NCBI RefSeq assembly: GCF_903819435.1
Contig: NZ_CAIJDP010000071.1
Span: forward strand, 124,001-188,000
Length of the DNA: 64,000 nucleotides
Source of the DNA: Flavobacterium salmonis
Lineage (GTDB): Bacteria > Bacteroidota > Bacteroidia > Flavobacteriales > Flavobacteriaceae
Direction: 5' to 3'
The position numbers and the translations under genes were made by a program. Position 1 is the stretch's first letter, and each line of letters starts with the position of its first letter. The notes beneath the pieces were generated by a model. The model saw only the letters and a list, made by a program, of their open reading frames with translations. It was not told where the DNA came from and did not search any database. Of this stretch, positions 43,150 through 51,956 are shown piece after piece.

Positions 43150-45588
43150 ATGAAATTAATTTTTAAATCAATAGTATTCTTATTTCTGCTAGTTTTTTCA
43201 TCCGGAAAAATGTGGTCACAATCCACTACTTTTGTTTTAAAAGACAATTGGAGTTTTTCTAAAGAGGTAAAAGAAGATGCCTTTGCTGTAGATTTTGACG
43301 CTTCGAAATGGGAGAAAGTCAGTGTGCCTCACGATTGGGCTATTTACGGTCCTTTTGATAAAAAATGGGACATCCAGACCGGTATCATTGAACAAAACGG
43401 TGAAAAAGAAGCAACTGAAAAAACAGGGCGTACCGGAGCATTGCCACATATTGGAACGGGTTGGTACCGCAATAAATTTACTATTCCGGAGTTTAAAAAA
43501 GGAAAAAAAGCACTTCTTATCTTTGAAGGCGCTATGAGTGAACCTCAGGTTTATTTAAACGGGAAAAAAGTGGGACAATGGGGCTATGGGTACAGTTATT
43601 TTTTCATCGATATTTCAAAAGATATTATAGAAGGAGCAAAAAACACATTAGCTGTAAAATTGACCAATGAGCCTTTTTCTTCGAGATGGTATCCCGGAGC
43701 AGGTCTTTACAGAAAAGTTAGTATTGTAGTAAAGGAGGAAGAAAGTTTTGCACAGTGGGGAACTTTTATCACAACTCCTGATATAAAAGCAAATAATGCT
43801 GTTGTTGATATTAAAGCTGAGTTTCATGGCAGTAATGTGTCAATGGTAACCCAAATAAAAGATGCTAATAACAAGGTTATTGCTACACAAAAAAGTACAG
43901 AAACGAAAGAAGGGAAATTTCATCAGATAGTGGAAGTTGCAAAACCTCATTTGTGGAGTCCTGAGACACCTTATTTATACACCGCAGTAACCAAATTATA
44001 CGCAGCCGACGGAACTTTAAAAGACGAACAAAACATTAAGTTTGGTATCCGGTTTATAAAATACGAGCCTAAAATAGGATTTAGCCTGAATGGTAAAGTC
44101 ACAAAATTCAAAGGTATTTGTCTTCACCATGATTTAGGACCACTTGGGGCGGCTGTAAACAAAGCAGCACTTCGAAGACAGCTTACGATTCTAAAAGACA
44201 TGGGATGTAACGCCATCCGTAGTTCTCACAACATGCCTTCTTTTGAACAGCTTGAATTGGCTGACGAAATGGGATTTATGTTCCTGGCCGAAAGCTTTGA
44301 TGAATGGGCAAAGCCAAAAGTAGAAAACGGATACAATCGTTTTTTTAAAGAATATGCAGAAAAAGACATTGTGAATCTTGTGAGAGCCACACGAAATCAT
44401 CCTTGTATCGTAATGTGGAGTTCAGGAAACGAAGTTCCGGATCAATGGGGAGCTGAAGGGGTAAAACGTGCCCAATGGCTGCAGGATATTTTTCATCGTG
44501 AAGATCCTACAAGACCTGTGACTGTTGGTATGGATCAGGTAAAAGCAACTATGGAATCTGGTTTTGGAGCTTTGCTGGATATTCCTGGATTAAATTACAG
44601 AGTTCATCTTTATGAAGAAGCGTATAAAACATTTCCGCAAGGATTTATATTAGGTTCAGAAACTGCTTCTACAGTAAGTTCAAGAGGAATTTATAAATTC
44701 CCTGTGGTTCAGGAAAAGAATAAGCAATACCCTGATTTTCAAAGTTCTTCTTATGATCTTGAAGCCTGTAGCTGGTCCAATGTTCCTGACGAAGATTTTG
44801 TATTGCAGGACGACAAACCCTGGGTTATTGGAGAATTTGTCTGGACAGGCTTCGATTATTTAGGAGAGCCTACCCCTTATGATGAAAAATGGCCTTCAAG
44901 AAGTTCTTATTTTGGAATTTCAGATTTAGCCGGACTTCCTAAAGACCGTTTTTATCTTTACAGAAGCAGATGGAATAAGGAAGACAAAACACTTCACATA
45001 TTGCCACATTGGAACTGGAAAGGAAGAGAAGGAGAAATTACTCCGGTTTTCGTTTACACGAATTACGAAAGTGCAGAGCTTTTTATAAACGGAAAAAGCA
45101 TGGGAGTTCAGAAGAAAAATAATGCAACTCCGCAAAACCGCTATCGTTTAATGTGGAATGATGTTAAATATGAGCCTGGAACGGTAAAAGTTGTAGCATT
45201 TGATTCCAATGGAAAAATAGCTTCCAAAAATGAGGTTAAAACAGCCGGAGATCCATATAAAATTGTACTGAATGCAGATCGCAAAACAATTAAAGCAAAT
45301 GGTGAGGATATCTCTTTTGTAACGGTTTCGGTAGTTGATAAAAACGGAATTCCATGTCCTTTAGCCGATAATGAATTACAGTTTAAAGTAACCGGTGCTG
45401 CAACTTACAGAGCTGCATGTAACGGTGATGCGACATCATTAGAGGTATTTCATCAGGATCACATGAAGCTTTTCAGCGGTAAATTGGTTGTTTTAGTTAA
45501 AGCAATCGAAACTGCAGGGGCCATCCAGTTGGAAGTAACAGGTCAAGGACTTCAGAAAGGTAAAATAAATTTAAAATCAAAACGCTAA
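43150..45588 (+). CDS. GH2 beta-galactosidase
   Basis: 812 residues with a signal peptide (MKLIFKSIVFLFLLVFSSGKMWSQ). The GH2 sandwich, Ig-like and barrel domains are in order (KWEKVSVPHDWAIYGPF; RWYPGAGLYRKV; NAIRSSHNMPS). Acid/base Glu428 is in SSGNEVPD and the nucleophile is probably Glu504 in LGSETASTVSSRG, 76 residues later as in LacZ. A DUF4982-like and a further Ig-like domain fill the C-terminus. It removes terminal beta-galactose, finishing galacto-oligosaccharides made by GH53, probably in the periplasm. It is the last gene of the locus, followed by a terminator. Confidence 0.94.
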   Translation: MKLIFKSIVFLFLLVFSSGKMWSQSTTFVLKDNWSFSKEVKEDAFAVDFDASKWEKVSVPHDWAIYGPFDKKWDIQTGIIEQNGEKEATEKTGRTGALPHIGTGWYRNKFTIPEFKKGKKALLIFEGAMSEPQVYLNGKKVGQWGYGYSYFFIDISKDIIEGAKNTLAVKLTNEPFSSRWYPGAGLYRKVSIVVKEEESFAQWGTFITTPDIKANNAVVDIKAEFHGSNVSMVTQIKDANNKVIATQKSTETKEGKFHQIVEVAKPHLWSPETPYLYTAVTKLYAADGTLKDEQNIKFGIRFIKYEPKIGFSLNGKVTKFKGICLHHDLGPLGAAVNKAALRRQLTILKDMGCNAIRSSHNMPSFEQLELADEMGFMFLAESFDEWAKPKVENGYNRFFKEYAEKDIVNLVRATRNHPCIVMWSSGNEVPDQWGAEGVKRAQWLQDIFHREDPTRPVTVGMDQVKATMESGFGALLDIPGLNYRVHLYEEAYKTFPQGFILGSETASTVSSRGIYKFPVVQEKNKQYPDFQSSSYDLEACSWSNVPDEDFVLQDDKPWVIGEFVWTGFDYLGEPTPYDEKWPSRSSYFGISDLAGLPKDRFYLYRSRWNKEDKTLHILPHWNWKGREGEITPVFVYTNYESAELFINGKSMGVQKKNNATPQNRYRLMWNDVKYEPGTVKVVAFDSNGKIASKNEVKTAGDPYKIVLNADRKTIKANGEDISFVTVSVVDKNGIPCPLADNELQFKVTGAATYRAACNGDATSLEVFHQDHMKLFSGKLVVLVKAIETAGAIQLEVTGQGLQKGKINLKSKR

Positions 45589-45729
45589 TAATTTAGAATA
45601 TTGGAATCTAAAAAGCAATATGCCTTTTCAAAATTACTTTTAAATATTGAGTTTGCTTTTACTTAAATGATAAATGTATTTACATCACAAATACGATAAA
45701 AAGGATCTGCTGAAAGTTTCAGCGTTCGC

Positions 45730-45760
45730 AATAAAACCCGCTATTTTAGCGGGTTTTATT
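45730..45760. terminator. Intrinsic terminator after the galactan locus
   Basis: AATAAAACCCGC (45730-45741) pairs perfectly with GCGGGTTTTATT (45749-45760). A and T runs on both sides suit the convergent GH2 and CPCC genes. Confidence 0.92.
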
Positions 45761-45835
45761 GTTTATACTCCTTTTCATATATTATTTATACAGATTTTTT
45801 TTCTGTCACAGTCTCGCCAACTATCGGGAGCAGAT

Positions 45836-46396
45836 TTATTTATTTTTAGAATATTTCTTTACTCCCTCTATATCTATATATTTTAACGATCTTTCGTTCA
45901 TCGCGCCAAATTTTTTGAAATTCAATTTAGCTTCTCCCAAAGATATATGATTTGGTCCCTCTCCTCCATTTTCCCAAAAACATACAGAACAAATATCCCA
46001 CAAACCATCTTCTCCATAATCAATTGAAAAATATTCACAACACGGGCACAAACCGGCTTTTTCTACTTCTCCAAAAACCTCATCTTTAAAATTCGGATCT
46101 ACAGCTTTTAACTTAGTTTGAATATATAAATTAGTAACAAATTTTAATCTGTTCAACTGATAATCAACCAACAAAACTTCTGATTCATCATTAAGAAAAG
46201 GATTTGGTGTTTTATCAATTACTCCGATCATATTTTCTGAGATTTCAGGATAAGAGCCCTCTTTTATAGCCTCTCTTATTCCTTCTTTATCTCCAAAAAA
46301 CCAATAATTATGTTCCAAAACGTCCAATTTATCTTTCTCAGACATTTGTTTCAATTCATTAATTGCAATTATCTTTTTGGCTTCAAATCTTTCCAT
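45836..46396 (-). CDS. Cysteine-rich CPCC domain protein
   Basis: 186 residues. The central segment has CPCCEYFSIDYGEDGLWDICSVCFWENGG, the signature of the CPCC family (PF14206): two Cys pairs that probably bind zinc. The N-terminal 100 residues are an unassigned mixed charged region. Cytoplasmic, function unknown. CPCC domains are often found as stand-alone or in polymorphic toxin immunity contexts, but no toxin gene lies beside it here. It is separated by 30 bp from the AraC gene on the same strand. Confidence 0.82.
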   Translation of the reverse strand: MERFEAKKIIAINELKQMSEKDKLDVLEHNYWFFGDKEGIREAIKEGSYPEISENMIGVIDKTPNPFLNDESEVLLVDYQLNRLKFVTNLYIQTKLKAVDPNFKDEVFGEVEKAGLCPCCEYFSIDYGEDGLWDICSVCFWENGGEGPNHISLGEAKLNFKKFGAMNERSLKYIDIEGVKKYSKNK

Positions 46397-46426
46397 CTAA
46401 CTTTTGTTCCTTCTTTTATAAATGTA

Positions 46427-47272
46427 CTACGCACTCAATCGAATCGTCTTTCTAAACTCAGAAGGACTATACCCCTTTTGTTTTCTAAAAAACTTATTAA
46501 AGTGGCTTTCATCCGTAAAACCAAATTCATACGCAATTTCATTAATACGCTTATCACTGAACTGCAGACGATGTTCAATTAATTTGGTTTTATAATTACT
46601 GATATATTGCTGCATCGTTTCGCTGGCATGTTTCTTAAAGTAACGCCCTAAATAGGTATTCGAAATTCCGAAATAATCACTTATAGATTCTGCTTTTATT
46701 TTCTCCGGATAGTAAATATTGTTCTGAATATATTGCAAAATATCCATCGCTTTTGCCTCTGTATCAATATTTACCTGCTCCGGAAGATATTTTGCAATGT
46801 TTCTCGCTACAATAATAATCAGCGTATTAACCAATTGCTGAATCAACTCCTGATTGTAAATATCCTTATCTTTCTTTTCCCGGCAAATGGCTTCGATCAT
46901 AACCTTTACCAAACATTTATCAGGATCATTTTTCAAAATACAGCCCGGCTGATGATTCGCATTTTGAAGGATATATTCCAGTCGCTGAATATTTTCATTT
47001 TGCAGACTCGAATTTTTCAAATAAATATCATTAAACCTCAAAAAGAAAAATTTCGTTTCGGTTTCGATTGTGAAATTATGACAGTCTTCGGGCGTCAATA
47101 AAAACAAATGCCCCGGGTCATACCTAAAAATATTTTTGTTGATGCACTGCGAACCTGTTCCTTCCAAAATATATACCAGCTCAAAAAAATTATGACGATC
47201 TCCCACATCCGGATATTCACTCAGCGTTTCAAAAGAAACTGTAAAAGGCTCGTATAGATTTTCTTTTTTCAT
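46427..47272 (-). CDS. AraC-family regulator with cupin-like sensor domain
   Basis: 281 residues. The N-terminus is an AraC-type cupin (HNFFELVYILEGTGSQCINKN, GHLFLLTPEDCHNF). The C-terminal double HTH is clear (SISDYFGISNTYLGRYFKKH and INEIAYEFGFTDESHFNKFFRK, ending YSPSEFRKT). It is divergent from the aldo/keto reductase gene with a symmetric promoter region between them, so it probably controls that gene and its followers. The ligand is unknown. Confidence 0.94.
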   Translation of the reverse strand: MKKENLYEPFTVSFETLSEYPDVGDRHNFFELVYILEGTGSQCINKNIFRYDPGHLFLLTPEDCHNFTIETETKFFFLRFNDIYLKNSSLQNENIQRLEYILQNANHQPGCILKNDPDKCLVKVMIEAICREKKDKDIYNQELIQQLVNTLIIIVARNIAKYLPEQVNIDTEAKAMDILQYIQNNIYYPEKIKAESISDYFGISNTYLGRYFKKHASETMQQYISNYKTKLIEHRLQFSDKRINEIAYEFGFTDESHFNKFFRKQKGYSPSEFRKTIRLSA

Positions 47273-47312
47273 AATTCAATTTATTTGAAGGTGCAAATAT
47301 ACCTAAAAAAGA

Positions 47313-47355
47313 CAAAATTATACCAAATAAGAACCATAAAAACAGTATAATTTTG
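47313..47355. promoter_or_regulatory. Symmetric divergent promoter/operator between AraC and aldo/keto reductase genes
   Basis: CAAAATTATAC (47313-47323) and its exact inverse GTATAATTTTG (47345-47355). Each arm contains a -7 box TAATTTTG pointing outward, one for each gene. Clear -33 boxes are not seen. Confidence 0.6.
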
Positions 47356-47388
47356 CCTAATCAATTTTAAACAGAAAAAATCACAATC

Positions 47389-48375
47389 ATGGAATATAAA
47401 AAATTAGGCAGCTCTGAACTTGAATTATCAACCATCACTTACGGTGCTTTTGCTATTGGCGGAACCATGTGGGCAGGAACAGATAAAAAAGATTCAATTG
47501 ACTCCATTCATGCTTCAATCGACCACGGTGTTACAACGATTGACACCGCTCCTTTCTACGGATTTGGTTTAAGCGAAGAAATGGTCGGAGAAGCTGTCAA
47601 AAGCCACGATCGTTTAAAAGTTCAGTTATTGACTAAATTCGGTTTGGTTTGGGACGGCAGCAACAACGGAAAAGGCGATTACTTTTTTGACGCTGATGAC
47701 AACGGTAAAAAAGTGCCGATCTACAAATATTCATCCAAAGCAAGCGTAATAAAAGAAGTTGAAGAAAGCCTAAAACGTCTTCAGACGGATTATATCGATT
47801 TACTACAAATTCACTGGCCAAATGTTACAACCCCAATTTCTGAAACAATGGAAGCCGTTGAAACGTTAATCCAGCAGGGAAAAATCAGAGCATTCGGAGT
47901 AAGTAATTATAATGTTGCACAAATTCAGGAAGCACAAAAAACAGTTCAGGTAGTTTCTGATCAGGTTGCATACAGTATGCTGAACCGTAAAATCGAAGAA
48001 GAACTAATTCCATTCACTATCTCAGAAAACATCGGAATCATTGCTTACAGCCCAATGGAAAGAGGTTTATTGACCGGAAAATATTTCTTAGACAGCAAAT
48101 TAAAAGAAAACGACCACAGAAACGGTTATTTCGGAAAATTCGATCTTCAGCAAGTAAAAACCTTAATTGAGGAATTGAGCTCGTTAGCACATTCAAAACA
48201 CATTTCAATTTCGCAGTTGGTTTTACGCTGGACCACTTTACAAAAAGGAATCTCAATAGTTTTAGCCGGAGCCAGAAACGCAGAGCAAGCCATTTCAAAT
48301 GCAAAAGCAATGGATTTTGACCTTTCTTCTTCCGAATTAGAATTCATTAATCAGGCGATTTCAAAAGTCAAATAA
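47389..48375 (+). CDS. Aldo/keto reductase
   Basis: 328 residues, complete for the family. The catalytic tetrad is visible: Asp52 and Tyr57 (IDTAPFYGFG), Lys83 (LLTKFG) and His142 (LLQIHWPN). NADPH-binding residues lie near the C-terminus (LAGARNAEQAISN). It reduces an aldehyde or ketone in the cytoplasm. The subfamily is the YajO/Tas type. Its promoter faces the AraC gene, and the quinone-type redox genes 0.3 kb downstream may share regulation. Confidence 0.94.
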   Translation: MEYKKLGSSELELSTITYGAFAIGGTMWAGTDKKDSIDSIHASIDHGVTTIDTAPFYGFGLSEEMVGEAVKSHDRLKVQLLTKFGLVWDGSNNGKGDYFFDADDNGKKVPIYKYSSKASVIKEVEESLKRLQTDYIDLLQIHWPNVTTPISETMEAVETLIQQGKIRAFGVSNYNVAQIQEAQKTVQVVSDQVAYSMLNRKIEEELIPFTISENIGIIAYSPMERGLLTGKYFLDSKLKENDHRNGYFGKFDLQQVKTLIEELSSLAHSKHISISQLVLRWTTLQKGISIVLAGARNAEQAISNAKAMDFDLSSSELEFINQAISKVK

Positions 48376-48380
48376 TATTT

Positions 48381-48460
48381 AAACACATAGAAACATAGCT
48401 TTTCGTTGTCGATAAAGGCGTTTCACTTACATAAATACACAGAGCTATGTGTTAGAAACG
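48381..48460. repeat. Dispersed ~70-bp repeat (copy 2)
   Basis: AAACACATAGAAACATAG, AAAGGCGTTTCACT and ACATAAATACACAGAG occur in the same order as at 798-866. A further partial copy (CTATGTCTCTATGTGTT) lies at about 48496-48512. No gene is seen in 48376-48657. Confidence 0.6.
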
Positions 48461-48542
48461 AGTTTCTTTCAATTTCCTTTTCCAGAAAGAAAACCTATGT
48501 CTCTATGTGTTAAAACAAATTCACAAACAATTAAAACAATTT

Positions 48543-48627
48543 GGGTGTGTCCCTACGGGTCGGGCTTTCGGCTATATCTTTTGCTCCATTTCATTTCGCA
48601 AAAGGATACCGCCTCTATCCCTCACAC
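48543..48627. repeat. Structured repeat with CTATATCTTTT / AAAAGGATACCG arms (copy 1)
   Basis: CTATATCTTTTGC (48572-48584) faces GCAAAAGGATACCG (48598-48611) around a short variable loop. Outer GGGTGTGT and CTCACAC arms also pair. A second member with the same inner arms is at 54071-54140. It lies just upstream of the MdaB-like gene. Confidence 0.65.
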
Positions 48628-48657
48628 ATCCATTTTCAAAAGAAGTAACAATTTAAA

Positions 48658-49263
48658 ATGAAAAATATATTCATAATCAATGGCGGGCAAAAATTTGCTC
48701 ATTCCGGAGGACAATTCAACCAGACCGTACAGGACTGGACAGTCGAATTTCTTTCAAAAAACAGTACATACGAAATCAAAACAACCCATATCGAAAACGA
48801 AATCGATCTTCAGGAAGAAGTAGAAAAATTCGTCTGGGCTGATTTAGTTATCTATCACACACCGGTTTGGTGGTTTCAAATTCCCAACCTTTTCAAAAAA
48901 TACATCGACGATGTTTTCACTCAGGGACACAGCAACGGAATCTACAAAAGCGACGGAAGAAGCCGCGTAAATCACGACATCAATTACGGAACCGGCGGAC
49001 TTTTACACGGACGCAAATACATGCTTACCACAAGCTGGAACGCGCCTGCAACAGCTTTTACGCTTGCGGGGGAATTCTTCGACGAAACTTCTGTTGATGA
49101 TGGCGTAATGTTTGGTTTCCACAAAATGAACAAATTCACAGGAATGGAACGCGTAGACGGATTTCATTTTCATGATGTTGAAAAAGGCGCAACACCTGAA
49201 AATATTCTTATATTTAAAGAAAATTACACCAATCATTTAAAAGAAATTTTTAAAACTTTATAA
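48658..49263 (+). CDS. NAD(P)H-dependent FMN oxidoreductase (MdaB-like flavodoxin fold)
   Basis: 201 residues of the flavodoxin-like fold-2 / MdaB type. Motifs: N-terminal strand and phosphate loop IINGGQKFAHSGGQFN, VIYHTPVWWFQIPNLFKKYIDDVF (the quinone-reductase signature) and GGLLHGRKYMLTTSWN. Such enzymes reduce quinones with two electrons, protecting from redox cycling. It starts a compact run with the YgiN-like monooxygenase 2 bp downstream, the same pairing as mdaB-ygiN of enteric bacteria. Confidence 0.92.
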   Translation: MKNIFIINGGQKFAHSGGQFNQTVQDWTVEFLSKNSTYEIKTTHIENEIDLQEEVEKFVWADLVIYHTPVWWFQIPNLFKKYIDDVFTQGHSNGIYKSDGRSRVNHDINYGTGGLLHGRKYMLTTSWNAPATAFTLAGEFFDETSVDDGVMFGFHKMNKFTGMERVDGFHFHDVEKGATPENILIFKENYTNHLKEIFKTL

Positions 49264-49265
49264 TC

Positions 49266-49544
49266 ATGATTTCAATTACTGCCATCTTTAAAGGTAAACC
49301 GGAACATAACGAGCAAATACAAAAGATGCTGCACCATCTCGTTACCGAAACCAGAAAAGAAGAAGCCTGTGTTCGCTACGATTTACATAAAACCGAAAAT
49401 GTATTCATCATTTGGGAAGAATGGAAAGACCAGCCTGGACTTGATATTCACAATTCACAACCCTATTTAGCCGATTTTATTTCTCAAATCAGAGATCTCG
49501 TTTCAGATCCGATTCATGTTTATAAAACGAACCAGATTTTATAA
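49266..49544 (+). CDS. Antibiotic biosynthesis monooxygenase-fold protein (YgiN-like)
   Basis: 92 residues, a single ABM domain (ISITAIFKGKPEHNEQIQKML; CVRYDLHKTENVFIIWEEWKD; HNSQPYLADF). Members act as dimeric quinol monooxygenases or similar cofactor-free enzymes. The gene is 2 bp after the MdaB-like gene, so the two probably cycle a quinone together, as known for YgiN and MdaB. Confidence 0.9.
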   Translation: MISITAIFKGKPEHNEQIQKMLHHLVTETRKEEACVRYDLHKTENVFIIWEEWKDQPGLDIHNSQPYLADFISQIRDLVSDPIHVYKTNQIL

Positions 49545-49580
49545 AAGAATAAATAGCACCAGAAAAATCTACTTGATAAC

Positions 49581-50045
49581 ATGAGTAACTATCATCTTGC
49601 AGAAATTAATATTGCCAAAATGAAAGGAGTCGACATCAACGACCCGATAATGAAAGAATTTGTAGATAATTTAGACACTGTAAACACTTTAGCCGAAGAG
49701 AGCGAAGGTTTTATCTGGAGATTAAAAGATGATACAGACAGTTACAATGCTACAAGTCTGAATCCGTACAACGATGAACAGATTATCATCAACGTATCAG
49801 TTTGGGAAAGCATCGAGACATTAGAGCATTATATGTACAAAACTTTTCACAGCGAATTTCTAAGACGCAGAAAAGAATGGTTTCAGAAATTCGGAAAAGC
49901 CCACACCGCCATGTGGTGGATTCCAAAAGGTAAAATTCCAACTATGGAAGAAGCCGTAGAAAAATTAGATTACCTTCAGAAAAATGGCCCCTCAGAATTA
50001 GTTTTCGACCTCAGAAACAAATATCCGATGCCCGTTGAAATATAA
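49581..50045 (+). CDS. DUF3291 protein
   Basis: 154 residues of the DUF3291 family (YHLAEINIAKMKGVDINDPIM; LAEESEGFIWRLKDD; YMYKTFHSEFLRRRKEWF; TAMWWIPKGKIPTMEEAVEKL). The fold is related to ABM monooxygenases, and conserved His and Trp residues suggest a small ligand or haem pocket, but no activity is established. It is 36 bp after the YgiN-like gene and ends just before a terminator, so the three genes form one unit. Confidence 0.85.
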   Translation: MSNYHLAEINIAKMKGVDINDPIMKEFVDNLDTVNTLAEESEGFIWRLKDDTDSYNATSLNPYNDEQIIINVSVWESIETLEHYMYKTFHSEFLRRRKEWFQKFGKAHTAMWWIPKGKIPTMEEAVEKLDYLQKNGPSELVFDLRNKYPMPVEI

Positions 50046-50051
50046 ATTTTA

Positions 50052-50085
50052 TCCTCCACGAATAAGCGAAGCAATTCGTGGAGGA
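50052..50085. terminator. Intrinsic terminator between DUF3291 and methyltransferase genes
   Basis: TCCTCCACGAAT (50052-50063) pairs perfectly with ATTCGTGGAGGA (50074-50085). It sits between convergent genes and can serve both. Confidence 0.88.
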
Positions 50086-50091
50086 AAACTT

Positions 50092-50799
50092 TTATTTAAT
50101 CCCACCAAAAGCTCCAAAACACATATTCTTATGTAAAATTTCAACTTTTGAGAAACCAACTTTCTTCATCAAATCCAATTGGTAATTCATAGATCTAGGA
50201 GAATCTTCTTTCTCAATATAATCCAACACTTTCTGACGATACTCTGCCCCTCCTATTCCTTCTAAATAATCTCCATAGCGCTGCCATGTATATTCATTCA
50301 ACAAATCCGTGTCTTGTGTGATCAAGTCAGAAATCATCAAACATCCACCTGATTTCAATAATCTAAATAATTTTGTAAAAGTTGTCTCCCAATCATTATC
50401 ATCGCGTAAATGATGCAAAACAGCACCGGCCAAAATAATATCAAAACTATTTTCCTCTAAATCTACTTCGCGAATATCACCTTGCTTAATTTCGACTTTT
50501 CCGGTTGTTACAGCCGAAACCCTCTCAAAAGCACGATCCAACATCGGTAAACTCAAATCGACCAAAGTACAGTTTAAGTTCGGCACTTTAGACAACATCA
50601 TTAAAGTGTAATTTCCTGCTCCACAGCCAATATCCAAAACATTCTTCGCATCAGGAACAATACGTTTTGAAGTTTCGGTAATTAATTCCAAAGAAATCGT
50701 AGCATCGATAGTTGCAACCTGTCCTGTTTCTAAATTTGAAAATCGTTCGACATCATTGTCAAATCGTTCTTTGATTTCTTGTGTAGTTGATTTTTTCAT
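50092..50799 (-). CDS. Class I SAM-dependent methyltransferase
   Basis: 235 residues. SAM-binding motif I is NVLDIGCGAGNYTLMML (about 57-73), with acidic motif II TLVDLSLPML and later motifs FDIILAGAVLHHLRDD and GGCLMISDL. The substrate is unknown; the architecture is that of small-molecule methyltransferases (UbiE/Tam-like). It is divergent from the LysR gene, which probably controls it. Confidence 0.9.
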   Translation of the reverse strand: MKKSTTQEIKERFDNDVERFSNLETGQVATIDATISLELITETSKRIVPDAKNVLDIGCGAGNYTLMMLSKVPNLNCTLVDLSLPMLDRAFERVSAVTTGKVEIKQGDIREVDLEENSFDIILAGAVLHHLRDDNDWETTFTKLFRLLKSGGCLMISDLITQDTDLLNEYTWQRYGDYLEGIGGAEYRQKVLDYIEKEDSPRSMNYQLDLMKKVGFSKVEILHKNMCFGAFGGIK

Positions 50800-50968
50800 A
50801 GTTTTTACTTTTTAATCTCTCGCAGAATAAGCAGATTAAGAGGATCTTTTTGCTAATATTGATCGGGATATTGTGATTAAGATGATTTTATCTAAATTCA
50901 TAATCTGCTATATCTGCCCAATCTACAAGAGAGTTATTTTTTCATTTTCAAAACTACCTCTTTCATAA

Positions 50969-51016
50969 ATACTTTAAAAATACTATTTTTATCAATTAAC
51001 AATACTTTAAAAGTAT
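50969..51016. promoter_or_regulatory. Two LysR-type operator-like repeats
   Basis: ATACTTTAAAAGTAT at 51002-51016 is a perfect 7-1-7 palindrome ending 1 nt before the LysR ATG. A near copy ATACTTTAAAAATAC lies at 50969-50983. The 33-bp spacing is about three helical turns, suiting a LysR tetramer between the LysR and methyltransferase genes. Confidence 0.6.
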
Positions 51017-51017
51017 C

Positions 51018-51899
51018 ATGGAATTACGTCATCTAAAATATTTCCTGGCTGTTGCCGAAGAACTGAACTTCACCAAAGCCTCAGAAAAACTGTTTATTTC
51101 CCAGCCACCTTTAAGCCGACAAATAGCGGAACTAGAAGAAGAACTTCAGGCAAAACTTTTTATTCGAAACAACAAAAAAGTTGAAATGACCGAAGCTGGA
51201 AAATATTTTAAGGAAGAAGTAACAGCACTTTTTCAGCATCTGGAACGAATTGCTATGAAAACAAAAAAGATAGCAGAGAACGTTTCGGGCGAATTCAGAA
51301 TCGCTTATATCAGTTCGATTTATTCATCTGTCATTTCCGATTTGATAAAACATCTGAAAGCGCAATTTCCATACGTAAATTTCAAACTTTTTGAAGTATC
51401 AACTACCAAACAAATCGCTGCTTTAGAAAAGGGAAAAATCGAGATGGGAATCATTCGATCACCTATTCATTCGCCCAAAATAAAATCGCATTTATGGTTT
51501 AAAGATGGATTTTCATTGGTTTACAATAAAAATACCGTTCAGATAAAATCAGAAAACGAGATTTTAAAACTGAAAGACGAAACATTTGTGTTTTTCAATA
51601 AAGATTACGCACCGCATTATCATGAAGTTTTACTGGAACTTTGTGCTTTTTATGGCTTTACACCGAAAATCATTCATGAAGCAAACAACATTAATTCTAT
51701 TGTCCAATTAGTTAAAAATGGATTGGGGATTTCAATAGTCCCATCCAATATTGCTAAGAATAATTCTAATACAGAAATTGGTTTTATTGAATTGAAAAAA
51801 GTTAATCTGTTCACGGATGTTTCCTTAATTACTTTAAGAGAAGATGATTCTGAAATTACAAAATCGGCGGTTGAGTTTTTATTGAAATTTAAAACGTGA
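51018..51899 (+). CDS. LysR-family transcriptional regulator
   Basis: 293 residues. The winged HTH is at the N-terminus (MELRHLKYFLAVAEELNFTKASEKLFISQPPLSRQIAELEEEL). The C-terminal type 2 periplasmic-binding-like domain senses a small effector (GEFRIAYISSIYSSVISDLIK; LVKNGLGISIVPSNIAK). It is divergent from the methyltransferase gene and probably regulates it and itself. The effector is not identifiable. Confidence 0.94.
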   Translation: MELRHLKYFLAVAEELNFTKASEKLFISQPPLSRQIAELEEELQAKLFIRNNKKVEMTEAGKYFKEEVTALFQHLERIAMKTKKIAENVSGEFRIAYISSIYSSVISDLIKHLKAQFPYVNFKLFEVSTTKQIAALEKGKIEMGIIRSPIHSPKIKSHLWFKDGFSLVYNKNTVQIKSENEILKLKDETFVFFNKDYAPHYHEVLLELCAFYGFTPKIIHEANNINSIVQLVKNGLGISIVPSNIAKNNSNTEIGFIELKKVNLFTDVSLITLREDDSEITKSAVEFLLKFKT

Positions 51900-51956
51900 C
51901 AAAATTATTACTTAACTTACTAATAAATAAAATCTTAGTTAAAATTCAAATATAAA

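Noticed and set aside
45674..45950. Short plus-strand frames between GH2 and the CPCC gene
   Set aside because: They run through the terminator and the antisense of the CPCC gene, and have no recognisable content.
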